Shown here: in pieces, positions 10,731 through 20,375 of the stretch
How positions within the stretch are numbered: the stretch's first letter is position 1
How the letters are laid out: every line of letters begins with the position of its first letter
Assembly: GCF_000149955.1 (NCBI RefSeq)
Contig: NC_030998.1
Span: 818,699-882,698, forward strand
Reading direction: 5' to 3'
Source: Fusarium oxysporum f. sp. lycopersici 4287
Lineage: Eukaryota > Ascomycota > Sordariomycetes > Hypocreales > Nectriaceae
DNA length: 64,000 bases
Program-made: the position numbers and the translations under genes
Notes under the pieces: generated by a model
Database searches by the model: none
The model's input: the letters and a program-made list of their open reading frames with translations, nothing else
What the model was told of the DNA's origin: nothing

Positions 10731-12032
10731 ATGTCTACCGCCATTGTTGTCGGAGCGACAGGTACGTGGTATCCCCAGCTTGGTAGCTGTCTTTCTCACC
10801 ATCGTAATAGGCATTCTTGGACGTGAAATCGTTCATCAGCTGGGTCAAAACCCCCAGAAATGGAGCAAAGTCTACTCCCTCTCGCGCTCTCAGAAAGAAG
10901 AGTTCCCTTCCAATGTTGAGCACAGACACATCGACCTCACCGGGAACGCCGATGAGGTAGCCAAGAACCTGCAGGGTATCACGGCTGAATACGTCTTCTT
11001 TGCCGCTTACCTCCAGGAGGCAGATGAACAGAAGAACTGGGATGTCAATGGCGATATGTTACAAGCCTTCCTAGATGCCCTCGTCAAGAACGGCATTGAC
11101 AAGAGACTCAAGAGATTCCTACTAGTGACGGGCGCGAAGCAGTATGGTGTCCATCTCGGACCTGTCAAGAATCCTATGCTTGAGTCTGATCCTTGGCAGA
11201 CTGACCAGTCAACTTTTCCGCCCAATTTCTACTACCGTCAGCAGGATATCCTGAAGAAATTCTGCGACAAGTCCAACGGCCGTGTTAGCTGGAATGTGAC
11301 CTATCCCAATGATGTCATTGGCTATGCGCGAGGAAACTTCATGAATCTTGCAACGGCAGTTGGCATCTACGCGGCAACCGGCAAAGAGCTTGGTAAAGAT
11401 CTTGTCTTCCCTGGATCTGAGAGGTTCTACACTGGATTTGACTGTTTCACAAGCGCCGACCTTCATGCAAAGTTTTGTGAATGGGTCGTGCTCGAATCTT
11501 CGGCTGCCAATGAGGCTTTCAACGTCGTCAATGGTGATGTTGAGAGTTGGCAGAGCCTATGGCCTAAAGTCGCAGAACGATTCGGGATGAAGGTTGATGC
11601 CTCCCAATTCCAGCAATCTCACTCGTTGAGCTCATCTACAGATTTAAATCTCGTACCTCCCATCAGCTTGCATGAGGAGAAGTCGGGACTCAAAGGTATC
11701 ACCACACCAGGCAAGATGGAGCAGACCATCGATTTGGTGAAGTGGAGCCAGCAGTCGGAGGTCAAGGAAGCTTGGAAGAAACTCGCTAAGCGAGAGGGCT
11801 TGGATGAGAAAGCACTGGAAGAGGCTACGTGGGGATTCCTCGGTTTTGTGCTGGGCAGGAATTATGATCTCGTGATTAGTATGAGCAAAGCGCGAAAGCT
11901 TGGTTGGACTGGGTAAGTTGAACGCCTTTCGGAAATGCTGAGTCTTGCTAATGTTGAATAAGATATGAGGATAGTTGGGAGGGCCTGAGCAAGGTTTTCG
12001 ATACACTGAAAGATGCCAAAGTTCTTCCCTGA
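10731..12032 (+). CDS. PRISE-type short-chain dehydrogenase/reductase
   Basis: Three exons, 10731-10761, 10811-11912 and 11963-12032, give 400 residues in consistent phase. The first 31-base exon encodes MSTAIVVGAT, and the first intron cuts the Rossmann glycine motif, restored on splicing as VGATGILGREIV. This is the NADP-binding start of atypical (extended) SDRs. The body, including FFAAYLQE, FLLVTGAKQYGVHLGP and FYYRQQDIL, matches the progesterone-5-beta-reductase/iridoid-synthase-like (PRISE) group common in fungi, with the YxxxK-like segment modified as in that family. The last exon adds GYEDSWEGL. It should be a soluble NADPH-dependent reductase of an enone-type substrate, which cannot be specified from sequence. 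Confidence 0.82.
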
Positions 12033-12124
12033 GCTTGTTGCTTTATGACAAGTTGCCAAGTCAAGCCGCCTAGTATCTATAACAAGATGGATAGTTTAAC
12101 AAATTCTCAAAACCTGAAATCCAT

Positions 12125-14028
12125 TCATGTAACAGCTTCATTTATCCTTTGCCTCAAGACTCGAGCAGCATGGCGAGCTAGTAGGTTATGTGACTCAACA
12201 GCGTCGAGCAAGACAAGCCCAGCTTCAATAGCCTCGAGGTACTCCCGGTTGTCCTTCGAGCTGGTACTTTGGAATTCCCGCAGCAGAAACATAGCGGAAG
12301 AGTAAATATGATACGAGAGTGCCCTTATGATTCAGTATGCTGCCAGGGAGCTCAGGGGTGGGGTTGTCTTACCACTGCTTTCTGGTTGAAGCTGGCTGGT
12401 CCCAGCTTCGATTAATCCAAATGAGGCTCATGGCAGACGTGACGCTGACTGTTCGTGCCCAATGATATTCCTCGGGAGATGATAGCCACTGGTTTTGGAG
12501 AACGTGGTTGATGTGCATTCTAAGGTGCAACAGCACGAGAGTCAAGTCGTAGCGCTGCCATTTGATCCACGGTTGAGTAGTCTCCAGGGCTTGTATGTCT
12601 GTGTTAGTGGCTGAGTCACTCTCGGGTTGCAAGTGGCTAGGCAACGTGTCAATGATACTTGCTAACCCCTCATCCGCAGCCTTGACGATGTCGACAACAC
12701 TATTCAGTGACTTTGAGCCGTATTTCAGTGATATGCGAAATGTGTATATGACTTGGGATGTCCGAGCCATGAAGATGTGATAGTGGACGGGGTCTACAAG
12801 ACCTCCCTGTGGCGCGGGATGGGGAATCGATGGTAGGGGGACTTTGGAGTCGGATTCGTCTATAACTGGTGATTGATGCGTCAAGTTCAACCTGATTGTA
12901 AAGCAAGTAATCAGCCTTTGGAGCCATATTGATGACATGTAACCTTACCACTCGCAGATTACTAGCGTCCACCATAGACGACGCTCTGCTTCAATGCTGA
13001 GGTGCTGTCCTTCTCTTTTGTCATTATCTTGACCTAAGCGTAGAGTTTGGGCGATCCGAATCGCAGAAACTCGCAAGTGATGACCCATCTCCGAATCTCC
13101 ACGGTTGTTGAAGGTCATGCACAGAACAGCTATTGCTTGTACATTGTGTACATTGGCGACTCGCAGGAAGTCTGCTTTGTGTAGACAGAATATGGCAGCG
13201 TCGTACCAATTTCGAGACACCTGTTCCATGGGAAGGTCATTCGGTAGCTGCAGACTTTGAGCTTCATTGTCTTCCATCATCAAAAGTGCTGTCTGCACCG
13301 CCCGTCAGTAGTTTTACTGGTACCTGTCAGACATATCTCAACTTACACTGAGGACACTGAAGTAGAGAGCGAGCCATGAAACGTCAGCCTTATCGAGTGC
13401 TAAAGCTTTCTCTAGACTGCCGACAAAATGGTCACATTCGTCCTTGAACTGAGGATACTCCAGGGCATAATGTACCCAAGAGTTCCACGTCCTGTCAAAT
13501 TCTACAAGTTTCTTGCTAGTATCTTCATCGGGCAGTATGATATCCGCCCAGTTCAATACAGATGACCTGTCGATGTTGGATTCCGAGGCAAGGCTTTCCC
13601 ATAAGCCATCATCAAGCTCACCTGGGGTGTACTCTACATCATCCAGTGAGTTTTCGAATTGTTGAGCCTGTGCAACATTCATGGTTGGTTGGCGGCCTTC
13701 CCGCGACTTGAGTGCCATGATCTCTCGTCGTAGACGGTGATTCTCTTCCTTGAGCTCTTGGTATGTTGGAGTTTCGGGACCGCCTTGCCATCTGTTATCT
13801 TATCAGCTTCAATAAAAAAACAAAATGAGGATGATTCACAGACGTGGTCACCTGGCCGCGAATAAGGACCATTTCCCTGACACATGATTCAGCCTGGCCA
13901 CGCTTGATGCACCGTGAGCAAGGAACAGATTTATCGCATTTGACTTTACGAGATGAGCATGACAGGCAACTCCGCGGCGCTCGCTGCGTCGATCGAAGGG
14001 CCACTGCATCACTTGAACGATGCTCCAT
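12125..14028 (-). CDS. Zn2Cys6 transcription factor with fungal-specific TF domain
   Basis: Five minus-strand exons, 14028-13844, 13791-13347, 13292-12949, 12891-12373 and 12323-12125, assemble in phase to 563 residues. The N-terminus holds the binuclear zinc cluster with C21, C24, C31, C37, C40 and C49 in the usual C-x2-C-x6-C-x5-C-x2-C-x8-C layout. A heptad-like linker (YQELKEENHRLRREI) follows as a dimerisation helix. The middle contains AERRLWWTLVICEW, diagnostic of the fungal_trans regulatory domain. An in-frame ATG at 14118 would extend the N-terminus by 30 residues, but 14028 is closer to the zinc cluster and is preferred. The first intron uses a weaker GTCTGT donor. The gene is divergent from guanine deaminase, so control of that gene is possible but unproven. 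Confidence 0.82.
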
Positions 14029-14108
14029 ACTGACTCCCTCAAAGGTATCACAAAGGTTAGGTGGTGAGGAATGAGGGGGGCCTGGTCTCAAACTCAACCG
14101 AGCTGACC

Positions 14109-14162
14109 CGATAATCACCTGCGTTGTGATTGGATAGTTATACGCGGACGTGACGCTTATCA
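14109..14162. promoter_or_regulatory. Two GATA-factor (HGATAR) motifs
   Basis: CGATAA at 14109-14114 and TGATAA (minus strand, 14157-14162) lie 110 to 163 bases upstream of guanine deaminase. AreA/NIT2-type factors bind HGATAR, usually as pairs, when preferred nitrogen is scarce, which suits a purine-catabolic gene. The motifs are short and could be chance. Confidence 0.35.
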
Positions 14163-14271
14163 GAGCTGCCCCACGGCATTTGAGCTTTCCAATGTAAGCA
14201 TATGAAGATCAACCTACACTCTTCTCTATTTCCCTTTACTGTGTGTTAACGTCTCGTTTCAATTATTCAAG

Positions 14272-15636
14272 ATGCCATCTCTCGTGGTGTTCCGCGGTGC
14301 AGCTATTCACTCTCTTGACCTCCAAACTCTGGAATTTGTTGACGATGCAACTCTCATCATCAGCAACGGCGTCATCACAGGATTTTGGAAGAACCCTGCC
14401 GATGTCCCCAAAGATGCGTTTCCCTCAGATGCCAAAATCCATACTCTTTCTCATGGTGAATTTCTGATTCCGGGATTCGTCGACACTCATAATCACGCTC
14501 CTCAATGGCCGATGCGGGGTCTTGGCCAAGGCCTTCACATCCTCGATTGGCTCGACCAGGTGACGTTTCCCTTCGAAGCGCGCTTCTCTGATCCACAGTA
14601 CGCGAAAAAGATGTATGAACATACCGTTCAGGACTTTCTGCGACAGGGAATCACGACTGCTTCGTACTATGGCTCCCGTCACGCTGAAGCGACGCGCATT
14701 CTAGCGGATATATGTCACGCGAAAGGCCAGCGCGCGTTTGTCGGAAAATGTAACATGGACAGAAATGCACCAGATTATCTTCGTGAGCAAAGTGCAGGGG
14801 ACTCTCTTCGCGAGACCAAGGAGTGCATTGCTCATATTCGTGCCCTGAGCCCCGCTGGAGACGGTGAAGAGGGGTTGGTGAAGCCGGTTGTTACGCCAAG
14901 ATTCGCAATCTGCTGCACTGACGAACTTCTTCGTGGGCTTGGTGATATGGTACAGGCAGATGATACTCTGGCCATGCAAACACATTTCAACGAAGCCCAG
15001 CAAGAAATTGATTTCACCAAGGAGCTCTTCCCGCAGTTCAAAGGGAGCGAGGCTGATTTGTATGAGAGTTACGGACTTCTTAACAAGCGCAGCATCCTTG
15101 CTCACTGCACCATCATGACCGACTACGAAAAGGAACGTCTTGAAGCACTGAAATGTGGCATCGCCCACTGTCCCATTGCCAACATGACAGTCGGCGGTGG
15201 TTTCATGGTAGCACCTATCCGCGATTTCCTCCGTCGCGGAATTAAATGCGGTCTTGGTACCGATAGTGGAGGCGGCTGGGCATCTCAGATGTTAGCAGTC
15301 ATCAGACAAGCGATGATAGCTTCAAATGCCCGCGAGGTTATGTCCAAGGGCGAAGACAAGGCTCTTTCACTTGAGGAAGTATTCTACCTCGCAACTATGG
15401 GGGGCGCCAAGGTCCTATGTCTCGAAAACAAGATCGGAAACTTTGAAATTGGTAAGGAGTTCGATGCTATTTGGGTGACTACCACGACAGGACTACAGTC
15501 TGCTATGACTCCAAGAGAGGAGGAAGACTCACTGAGAGGATTGTTTGAGAAGTATGTTATGACGGGTGATGACAGGAATGTGGCACAGGTATTTGTCAAG
15601 GGCCGCAGAGTGGCAGGTAGCCAAGAGTACAATTAG
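14272..15636 (+). CDS. Guanine deaminase
   Basis: This single-exon gene of 454 residues belongs to the amidohydrolase superfamily and fits guanine deaminase (EC 3.5.4.3), which converts guanine to xanthine and ammonia in the cytosol. The metal-binding DTHNHAPQW motif is at residues 71-79, preceded by the family lead-in IPGFV. Further landmarks are VTPRFAICC, the metal His in MQTHFNE, ILAHCTIM, AHCPIANMTVGGGF and the final Asp motif CGLGTDSGGGWASQ. These are in the order and spacing expected of the family, and length is typical. The ATG at 14272 follows a pyrimidine-rich leader. It feeds purine salvage and catabolism. The adjacent divergent Zn2Cys6 gene and two GATA motifs suggest regulation by nitrogen supply. 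Confidence 0.93.
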   Translation: MPSLVVFRGAAIHSLDLQTLEFVDDATLIISNGVITGFWKNPADVPKDAFPSDAKIHTLSHGEFLIPGFVDTHNHAPQWPMRGLGQGLHILDWLDQVTFPFEARFSDPQYAKKMYEHTVQDFLRQGITTASYYGSRHAEATRILADICHAKGQRAFVGKCNMDRNAPDYLREQSAGDSLRETKECIAHIRALSPAGDGEEGLVKPVVTPRFAICCTDELLRGLGDMVQADDTLAMQTHFNEAQQEIDFTKELFPQFKGSEADLYESYGLLNKRSILAHCTIMTDYEKERLEALKCGIAHCPIANMTVGGGFMVAPIRDFLRRGIKCGLGTDSGGGWASQMLAVIRQAMIASNAREVMSKGEDKALSLEEVFYLATMGGAKVLCLENKIGNFEIGKEFDAIWVTTTTGLQSAMTPREEEDSLRGLFEKYVMTGDDRNVAQVFVKGRRVAGSQEYN

Positions 15637-16057
15637 TTCCGACAGTCTCTAGGATCTTCATAGGGTTAATAAAAGACCCTGTATACAAGATTGTGACGCA
15701 TCAATCAATCATTTATGCCCTCATGCTCACAGCGACTCGTCTTAACAGATCATCACTACCGCCTGCCTCGGGGAGCAGGAAAGCTCCAGACATTGAGGAA
15801 GGGTATGAAAGTATACTCATCAAAGAACCCCGAAGATTACGACGGTCTACATAAGTCTTATTTGCCTCCCCTAACGCCACTAACACATGGCTACCCTTCA
15901 GCCTCACCTTCGTCCCTCAACCTCAAGCACGCGGCATGCTGCAGAGGTTCACTTTTCGCACTTAACCTATTCTATTTTATGGCATGATTTTATTTTCGGG
16001 CATGCTAGCTATGTTCGAGATACTGAAAGCTGACCTGCTGCAGACCAAAACTCGACA
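15637..16057. other. Intergenic spacer
   Basis: This is the 3' flank between the convergent guanine deaminase and the first mini-protein. The open frame at 15715-15987 has no recognisable features. Confidence 0.4.
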
Positions 16058-16270
16058 CTAATAATTGCCCTCCGCAGCCTTCTTCTTTAGTTCCTCCTCG
16101 AGCTTCTTACATGGATCGCATAAGATGCTAGTCTCCAGACTCACGTGGTCCCTTGTCTCCACGCAACCTGGTTCTCCTTTAAGCTTGTGCTCACATTCTT
16201 TCTTGACCTCAGTCTTGAACAAAAGGTGGTGGCAGGAGCCGAAGTGGTATACATCTGTAGTAACGCACAT
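16058..16270 (-). CDS. Cysteine-rich mini-protein 1 of a tandem family
   Basis: This 70-residue single-exon protein has no signal peptide or membrane segment, so it is probably intracellular. It begins MC and contains C2, G11, C13, H15, C26, C36 and a terminal CDPC motif (C51, C54), followed by a Lys/Glu-rich tail. Two further genes on the same strand share this spacing exactly up to C26 and end in the same CxPC, so the reading frame is clearly under selection in spite of low identity. The Cys/His layout suggests a small zinc-binding fold, perhaps treble-clef or RING-like; that is inference. H14 replaces the Gly of the other two copies (CHH instead of CGH). Function is unknown. Confidence 0.65.
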   Translation of the reverse strand: MCVTTDVYHFGSCHHLLFKTEVKKECEHKLKGEPGCVETRDHVSLETSILCDPCKKLEEELKKKAAEGNY

Positions 16271-16672
16271 AGTTATTGCAATACTAAGGGATATGATTGT
16301 TAAGTTGTTTTCAAGATTAGTTCCGATATCTTGTCAGGATAAATTGATTATCAAGAGTATGAAAGGTTGAAGGTTGGGGAGGACCAAGCGGGATACGAAA
16401 ATACTTATATGTTTTTTGAGCCTCTGAGTCACTTCGTGGTAATATCATTTCTCGGATCGTGGATACCTCTATAGCATGGAGAGTGATGCCCATTTCTTGT
16501 CTAAATTAGCTGCCCGGGGGCGACTCCTCCCAGAGATAATCAGAGACGAGCCTGTAGACAATGTGAATAATGGCGAATCAATCCATCCCTCAACTAGATA
16601 CTTCGTATATGAAAAGTATCTTAAATATCACCAAGACTAACTACTTGAGTCCGGCAAAGAAATGAACCACAG
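16271..16672. other. Spacer between mini-protein genes
   Basis: This 402-base spacer holds the promoter of mini-protein 1 and the 3' flank of mini-protein 2. No other feature is supported. Confidence 0.4.
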
Positions 16673-16873
16673 TTACAATAGACCTAGGCGTCTCTTCCTC
16701 TCATCTTCCGGCTCCTGACATGGTAGGCAAGGTCGATACCACGTGTACCATTCATCTCCACATGTTATGTTGCATTGTTCCGTTCCTTTTTGAGGGCAAG
16801 GCTCTTCTTCATGGTGCCAAGAGATTAGGTGACCGCAAGTTCCCCAATATCGTATTGTTGTAGTTTTGCACAT
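16673..16873 (-). CDS. Cysteine-rich mini-protein 2 of a tandem family
   Basis: This 66-residue single-exon protein has MC at its start, G11-T-C13-G-H15, C26, C34, C38 and CLPC at 49-52, followed by a charged ARG/GLU-rich tail. It lacks a secretion signal. Compared with its neighbours it has one extra Cys (C38) and several Trp/Tyr residues in the middle loop. The exact conservation of C2, G11, C13, H15, C26 and CxPC across three otherwise dissimilar copies supports a real gene and a metal-binding fold. It lies about 400 bases from copy 1 and about 270 from copy 3, all transcribed in the same direction, which indicates tandem duplication. Confidence 0.68.
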   Translation of the reverse strand: MCKTTTIRYWGTCGHLISWHHEEEPCPQKGTEQCNITCGDEWYTWYRPCLPCQEPEDERKRRLGLL

Positions 16874-17146
16874 TTTGTTTCAGAGTCAAATGATGGCAAC
16901 TTTGATCGTAGTTTGCTCTATCATAAGGTGGACGTGTGGGAAATCTATTCCTGGGATATTGAAACTGTTGAAAAGGGGGGTCTGAGGGAAGCATTTTATA
17001 CTTGGAGCGACCCTCCGAATCAGGATATGTGATTTTTGTATCTAAGTCACAGCTCTTTTTATGGATTCTAGAAAAGCGTACCTCAAATTACAACGTGTGT
17101 GTATCATATCCGTCCACGGTATTCTAAGTCTCGATTTCCCCTCAAG

Positions 17147-17359
17147 CTATAAGCGTGTAGCCTTCTTCCTCTCCTCCTCTTCCGCCAGCTTCTTCGCTTC
17201 TTTGCATGGAAAACATTCCGTTTCTATAGACCTGCTTGGATTTAGTTCCAGGACAGCACAGTCTCCACTGTCCTTATTATCGCAGTCTAAAGTCCGGACC
17301 TCATGAGTGATTTCATGACCGCATTTGCCAATGACATGTGTGATGACGGAGATGCACAT
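17147..17359 (-). CDS. Cysteine-rich mini-protein 3 of a tandem family
   Basis: This single-exon gene encodes 70 residues if started at the ATG of MCISVI (17359); an in-frame ATG ten codons upstream (17389) exists, but the MC start matches the other two copies. Landmarks are C2, G11-K-C13-G-H15, C26, C34 and CFPC at 49-52, then a strongly charged Lys/Glu helix-like tail (EAKKLAEEEERKK). No signal peptide is present. Cys positions 26, 34, 49 and 52 are identical to copy 2. Function is unknown; intracellular zinc binding is inferred from the Cys/His pattern. Confidence 0.66.
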   Translation of the reverse strand: MCISVITHVIGKCGHEITHEVRTLDCDNKDSGDCAVLELNPSRSIETECFPCKEAKKLAEEEERKKATRL

Positions 17360-17389
17360 GTTGAGATTATTTGTGATTGTAGCGATCAA

Positions 17390-17960
17390 GTGGTTGCTTA
17401 GTTATGAGCTTCAAGTCAACGTAATACAACTCTAGGTTTAGTTTATAGCTAGACTAGCAATCACTTCCATGCATGCTAATTTATAGATACGATAGGTCAC
17501 TGAATCAGTCAGAAAATTGATCTTGAGGAGCTTATAGCAACACGCTCGGTAAGCACCTAAAAGTTTTATCTCTATATATAAACTTGCGACTCTGCAAGAT
17601 TTTGCAAAAATGGGAAAATGATCCAAGGAATCACTCTTGACTCCCGTGTCTTCTATGACTTGTCACTGGTGTAATGTCACTAATTGTCCATTAGATAAGA
17701 CATTGATTGGCAATAACAACGTACCCCAGAGTGTATCGTGACGTAACACCAAGCACAATTACAAACAATAATGCGCTTTTGGGCACACGCATGACGCCTT
17801 AGCCCAGGTTGAAGACAGGTATGTTGGTACTGATGATCACGACAATGATGGGGTTAATTATGAATACAGTATCTTATGTTGTCGGGGGCGCAGACCCGCC
17901 TATTTTGTCGTAAGATACTTTAAAGCTTTTCCACTATTCTAGCCTTACATCTCTGCGCCT
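17390..17960. other. Intergenic, AT-rich
   Basis: The region contains the promoter of mini-protein 3 and the flank of the F-box-like pseudogene. No coding sequence is supported. Confidence 0.4.
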
Positions 17961-17979
17961 CCAGAACTTGAGGGTCCAT

Positions 17980-18731
17980 AGGTTTGCTGATGATTCTGTA
18001 GATTCCTCTAGCGTCTAGTGTCCCTCCACCTGGAAGTTCACAAGTACTCAGAAAGGATTCTGGAGAAGCTGTTGCGAAATGCAAAGTCATTAAGGCGCTT
18101 CGGATTTCACCACCCTTTTCATGAAATAAAACTCGATATGCCAGACTTTACGCGGCTGTTGAGACCTTGTCGGGAGACTATCTAGGTCATAGAACTCTGC
18201 TGGGACTGCCAGCGGCCTTCCTTTACAGGCGGAAGCATGAAAATTGCGGATTTCACATCCCTTCAATATATCGCCATCCCGCCGAGAGTTTTGTTTGGAT
18301 CCTACATCTACAATGGCGATGTAGATTGATTACCAAAGCTCAGACCACACTTACCACCGAGCTTGAAAGTGTTGTTTTTGCAGGATATTGCAATAAACGA
18401 AAGACACATACCAGGTGACAACAGCGATATTCCTGACTGTGTATTATTGCCTTGCGACTTCGAGATGATCAAAACTCTGATCGACTATGAGGAATTGTTT
18501 CCATGGCTTACTATCATCGCGTGGACGTCGGCAGTGGATATGCCAGAGCCATGGCAGTTCTAAGACCCTGCTTTCAAACTCGGTATTACTATTGAGTGTG
18601 TGAAGAATAGGTTGAAGTTGAAACCAGATGAGGAGTGGCTTGATGTGCTGGAAAGAAACTCATCGACGAAGTACTCTGATGCTGGTTCGGAGTGCTCAGA
18701 GACTGGCTCGGAGGAGTCTTCAGAGGAATAG
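17980..18731 (+). pseudogene. F-box/leucine-rich-repeat-like protein, decayed
   Basis: One reading frame carries a continuous protein-like signal but is broken by TAG at 18009-18011, TAG at 18183-18185, TGA at 18327-18329 and TAA at 18561-18563, ending at a natural TAG at 18729-18731. Segments such as LEKLLRNAKSLRRFGF, MPDFTRLLRPC, KIADFTSLQYIAIPP and LPKLRPHLPPSLKVLFL resemble the leucine-rich C-terminal region of fungal F-box proteins, and the end is an acidic Ser/Glu tail. No frameshift is needed to read across 240 codons. All four stops can be explained by C to T changes of CAG, CGA or CAA codons. The F-box itself is not visible, so the 5' end is uncertain or lost. An intron cannot explain the stops because homologous-looking sequence continues on both sides of each. 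Confidence 0.6.
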
Positions 18732-18884
18732 TCGTAAAAGCATGGTGGAATATCCTACCTATTATTATGACTTCCATCATGCTCAGTACATGTGTTCTCA
18801 AATCATGCCAGTTGCAGTATGTGTATCTTGAAATGTCAATATCATTAAAGCTTCTATTTTCATTACTTAATCAACATTAAAGTC

Positions 18885-20375
18885 TTATCTATGCGCATCC
18901 ATGCTCCTTTGTATCGTTCTCGTATAATCCTTTTCCGCGCTGCGTAGTGAAGGATTAGAGCTCGCTGCTGTATCTGGGTATCTTGGGTCTCTCTCCGCCG
19001 AATCATCAACCTCGACCACCACCGATGTCACGGTATCCATCTGAATAGCCGGTCCTCTCAGAGATTCTTGGCTGATGGTGCGTGTCATTCCCTTTCTACT
19101 TCTGTTCTCTGAACCGCTTGCCCTAGCAGGCCATGACCACCATCCTCCAGCGACGTTCTCATCTGTTTGTTGGCCCCCCTGGATCGAGATGGTGTTTCCG
19201 AACCGACGACTAGGTGTTTTGAGGAAGGCGAAGGTGCTCAAGCCAACATCATCGGACGAGACGTCGTACTTTGAGGCGAAGACGATGGTGTTTCGGGTTG
19301 TGCCAAACAGCAGGCAATCGAAGGAACCGTTGGATGCGATCATGGCACCCGCAAAGCAGAAGTAGCCGTTGGGCACATGCGCGCCAGCCATCGTCGCAAT
19401 ACGGCCAGCCGCGAGAGGGAGAGTACACATAACGTAGATGACGGGGTAGATCAGGAAGGCAGGGTTACGGCTGAGTTGGAGTTGCATGGTATCAGCTTCG
19501 CTTGGTGACCCCGAGGACTCAAAGCGGGCTTGACGACGGAGATGAAAGAAGATGATGAGGTACAGGACAGATGTTGTACCGAGGCCGAGGAAGATGTAGA
19601 GGTAATGTGTGAACAGTCGAAGGTTTTCGTACTTTCGGTTCATCCAGCACTGTATAATGTTAGAGGACTGCTGCCAGTCAATGACACATTTGGGACTTAC
19701 CCAACTTCCAGCGCGGACAAAGAAACCCCCAAACTCGGCACCATTACGGGTCGCGGCGATGGGGATGAGGGAGATGGCGTAGACAAATACCCAGATGGCG
19801 ATGATCACTGCATACAGTACCCTCTGCGGTGTCTGCCGTCGCTTGACGACAGCAAGGTAAGTGTGAATGGCGATTGCAGTGATGAACATGGACGAAGCCA
19901 AGTCACCAAGCGACACGAAGAGTCCTTGGGTATAGCAAGACGCAGTTCCAACCATGATCGCATTATGCCGAAGCCACGCGGCATTGAGAAAGAAGGCTAC
20001 TCCCTGATGCATGTCGGCGAGGAGTAGATTGATGATAAGAACAAGGAATTGATTCGGTCGTCGAGGGGCGGTAGGAGCATCGCCATCAGCCTTCTTATTG
20101 GCGTCTTCATTGTTCTCAGCAAATATCCCATCGATACCCAGCGTAAAGTCAATCGCCCTCTGAATCGGTCCAGTCGTATGTTGAAAATGCCCCGAAGGCT
20201 GCGACTTGATGAACAAGCTCCATGTCGTAAGCTTATACACCAAGTAAAAGAACAAAGTACTCGCAGAAAAGAACGAAATGAAAGCGAGGACAGTAACGGC
20301 AGTCAATCCGTGTCGAAGATCATCGTTCAAAGGGTCCAACGTCCGCCCTTCAACAGGAAGATCGCCCCACGCCAT
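18885..20375 (-). CDS. Seven-helix G-protein-coupled receptor
   Basis: Two exons, 20375-19701 and 19649-18885, give 479 residues. The 51-base intron (19700-19650, GTAAGT to TACAG) has no stop and a length divisible by three, so it looks coding. Removing it joins RAGSW to CWMNRKYENLRL, a junction typical of this fungal receptor group. The start is placed at MAWGDLPVEG; an in-frame upstream ATG at 20603 adds an untypical leader. Seven hydrophobic helices are visible, with LLLADMHQGVAFF in helix 2, MFITAIAIHTYLAVVKRRQ in helix 3 and a long Ser/Arg-rich cytoplasmic tail. It resembles Git3/GprC-like or cAMP-receptor-like fungal GPCRs that signal at the plasma membrane through heterotrimeric G proteins to cAMP. 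The ligand is unknown. Confidence 0.82.
   Translation of the reverse strand: MAWGDLPVEGRTLDPLNDDLRHGLTAVTVLAFISFFSASTLFFYLVYKLTTWSLFIKSQPSGHFQHTTGPIQRAIDFTLGIDGIFAENNEDANKKADGDAPTAPRRPNQFLVLIINLLLADMHQGVAFFLNAAWLRHNAIMVGTASCYTQGLFVSLGDLASSMFITAIAIHTYLAVVKRRQTPQRVLYAVIIAIWVFVYAISLIPIAATRNGAEFGGFFVRAGSWVSPKCVIDWQQSSNIIQCWMNRKYENLRLFTHYLYIFLGLGTTSVLYLIIFFHLRRQARFESSGSPSEADTMQLQLSRNPAFLIYPVIYVMCTLPLAAGRIATMAGAHVPNGYFCFAGAMIASNGSFDCLLFGTTRNTIVFASKYDVSSDDVGLSTFAFLKTPSRRFGNTISIQGGQQTDENVAGGWWSWPARASGSENRSRKGMTRTISQESLRGPAIQMDTVTSVVVEVDDSAERDPRYPDTAASSNPSLRSAEKDYTRTIQRSMDAHR

Noticed and set aside
14701..15168. 155-codon minus-strand frame
   Set aside because: Antisense shadow of guanine deaminase.
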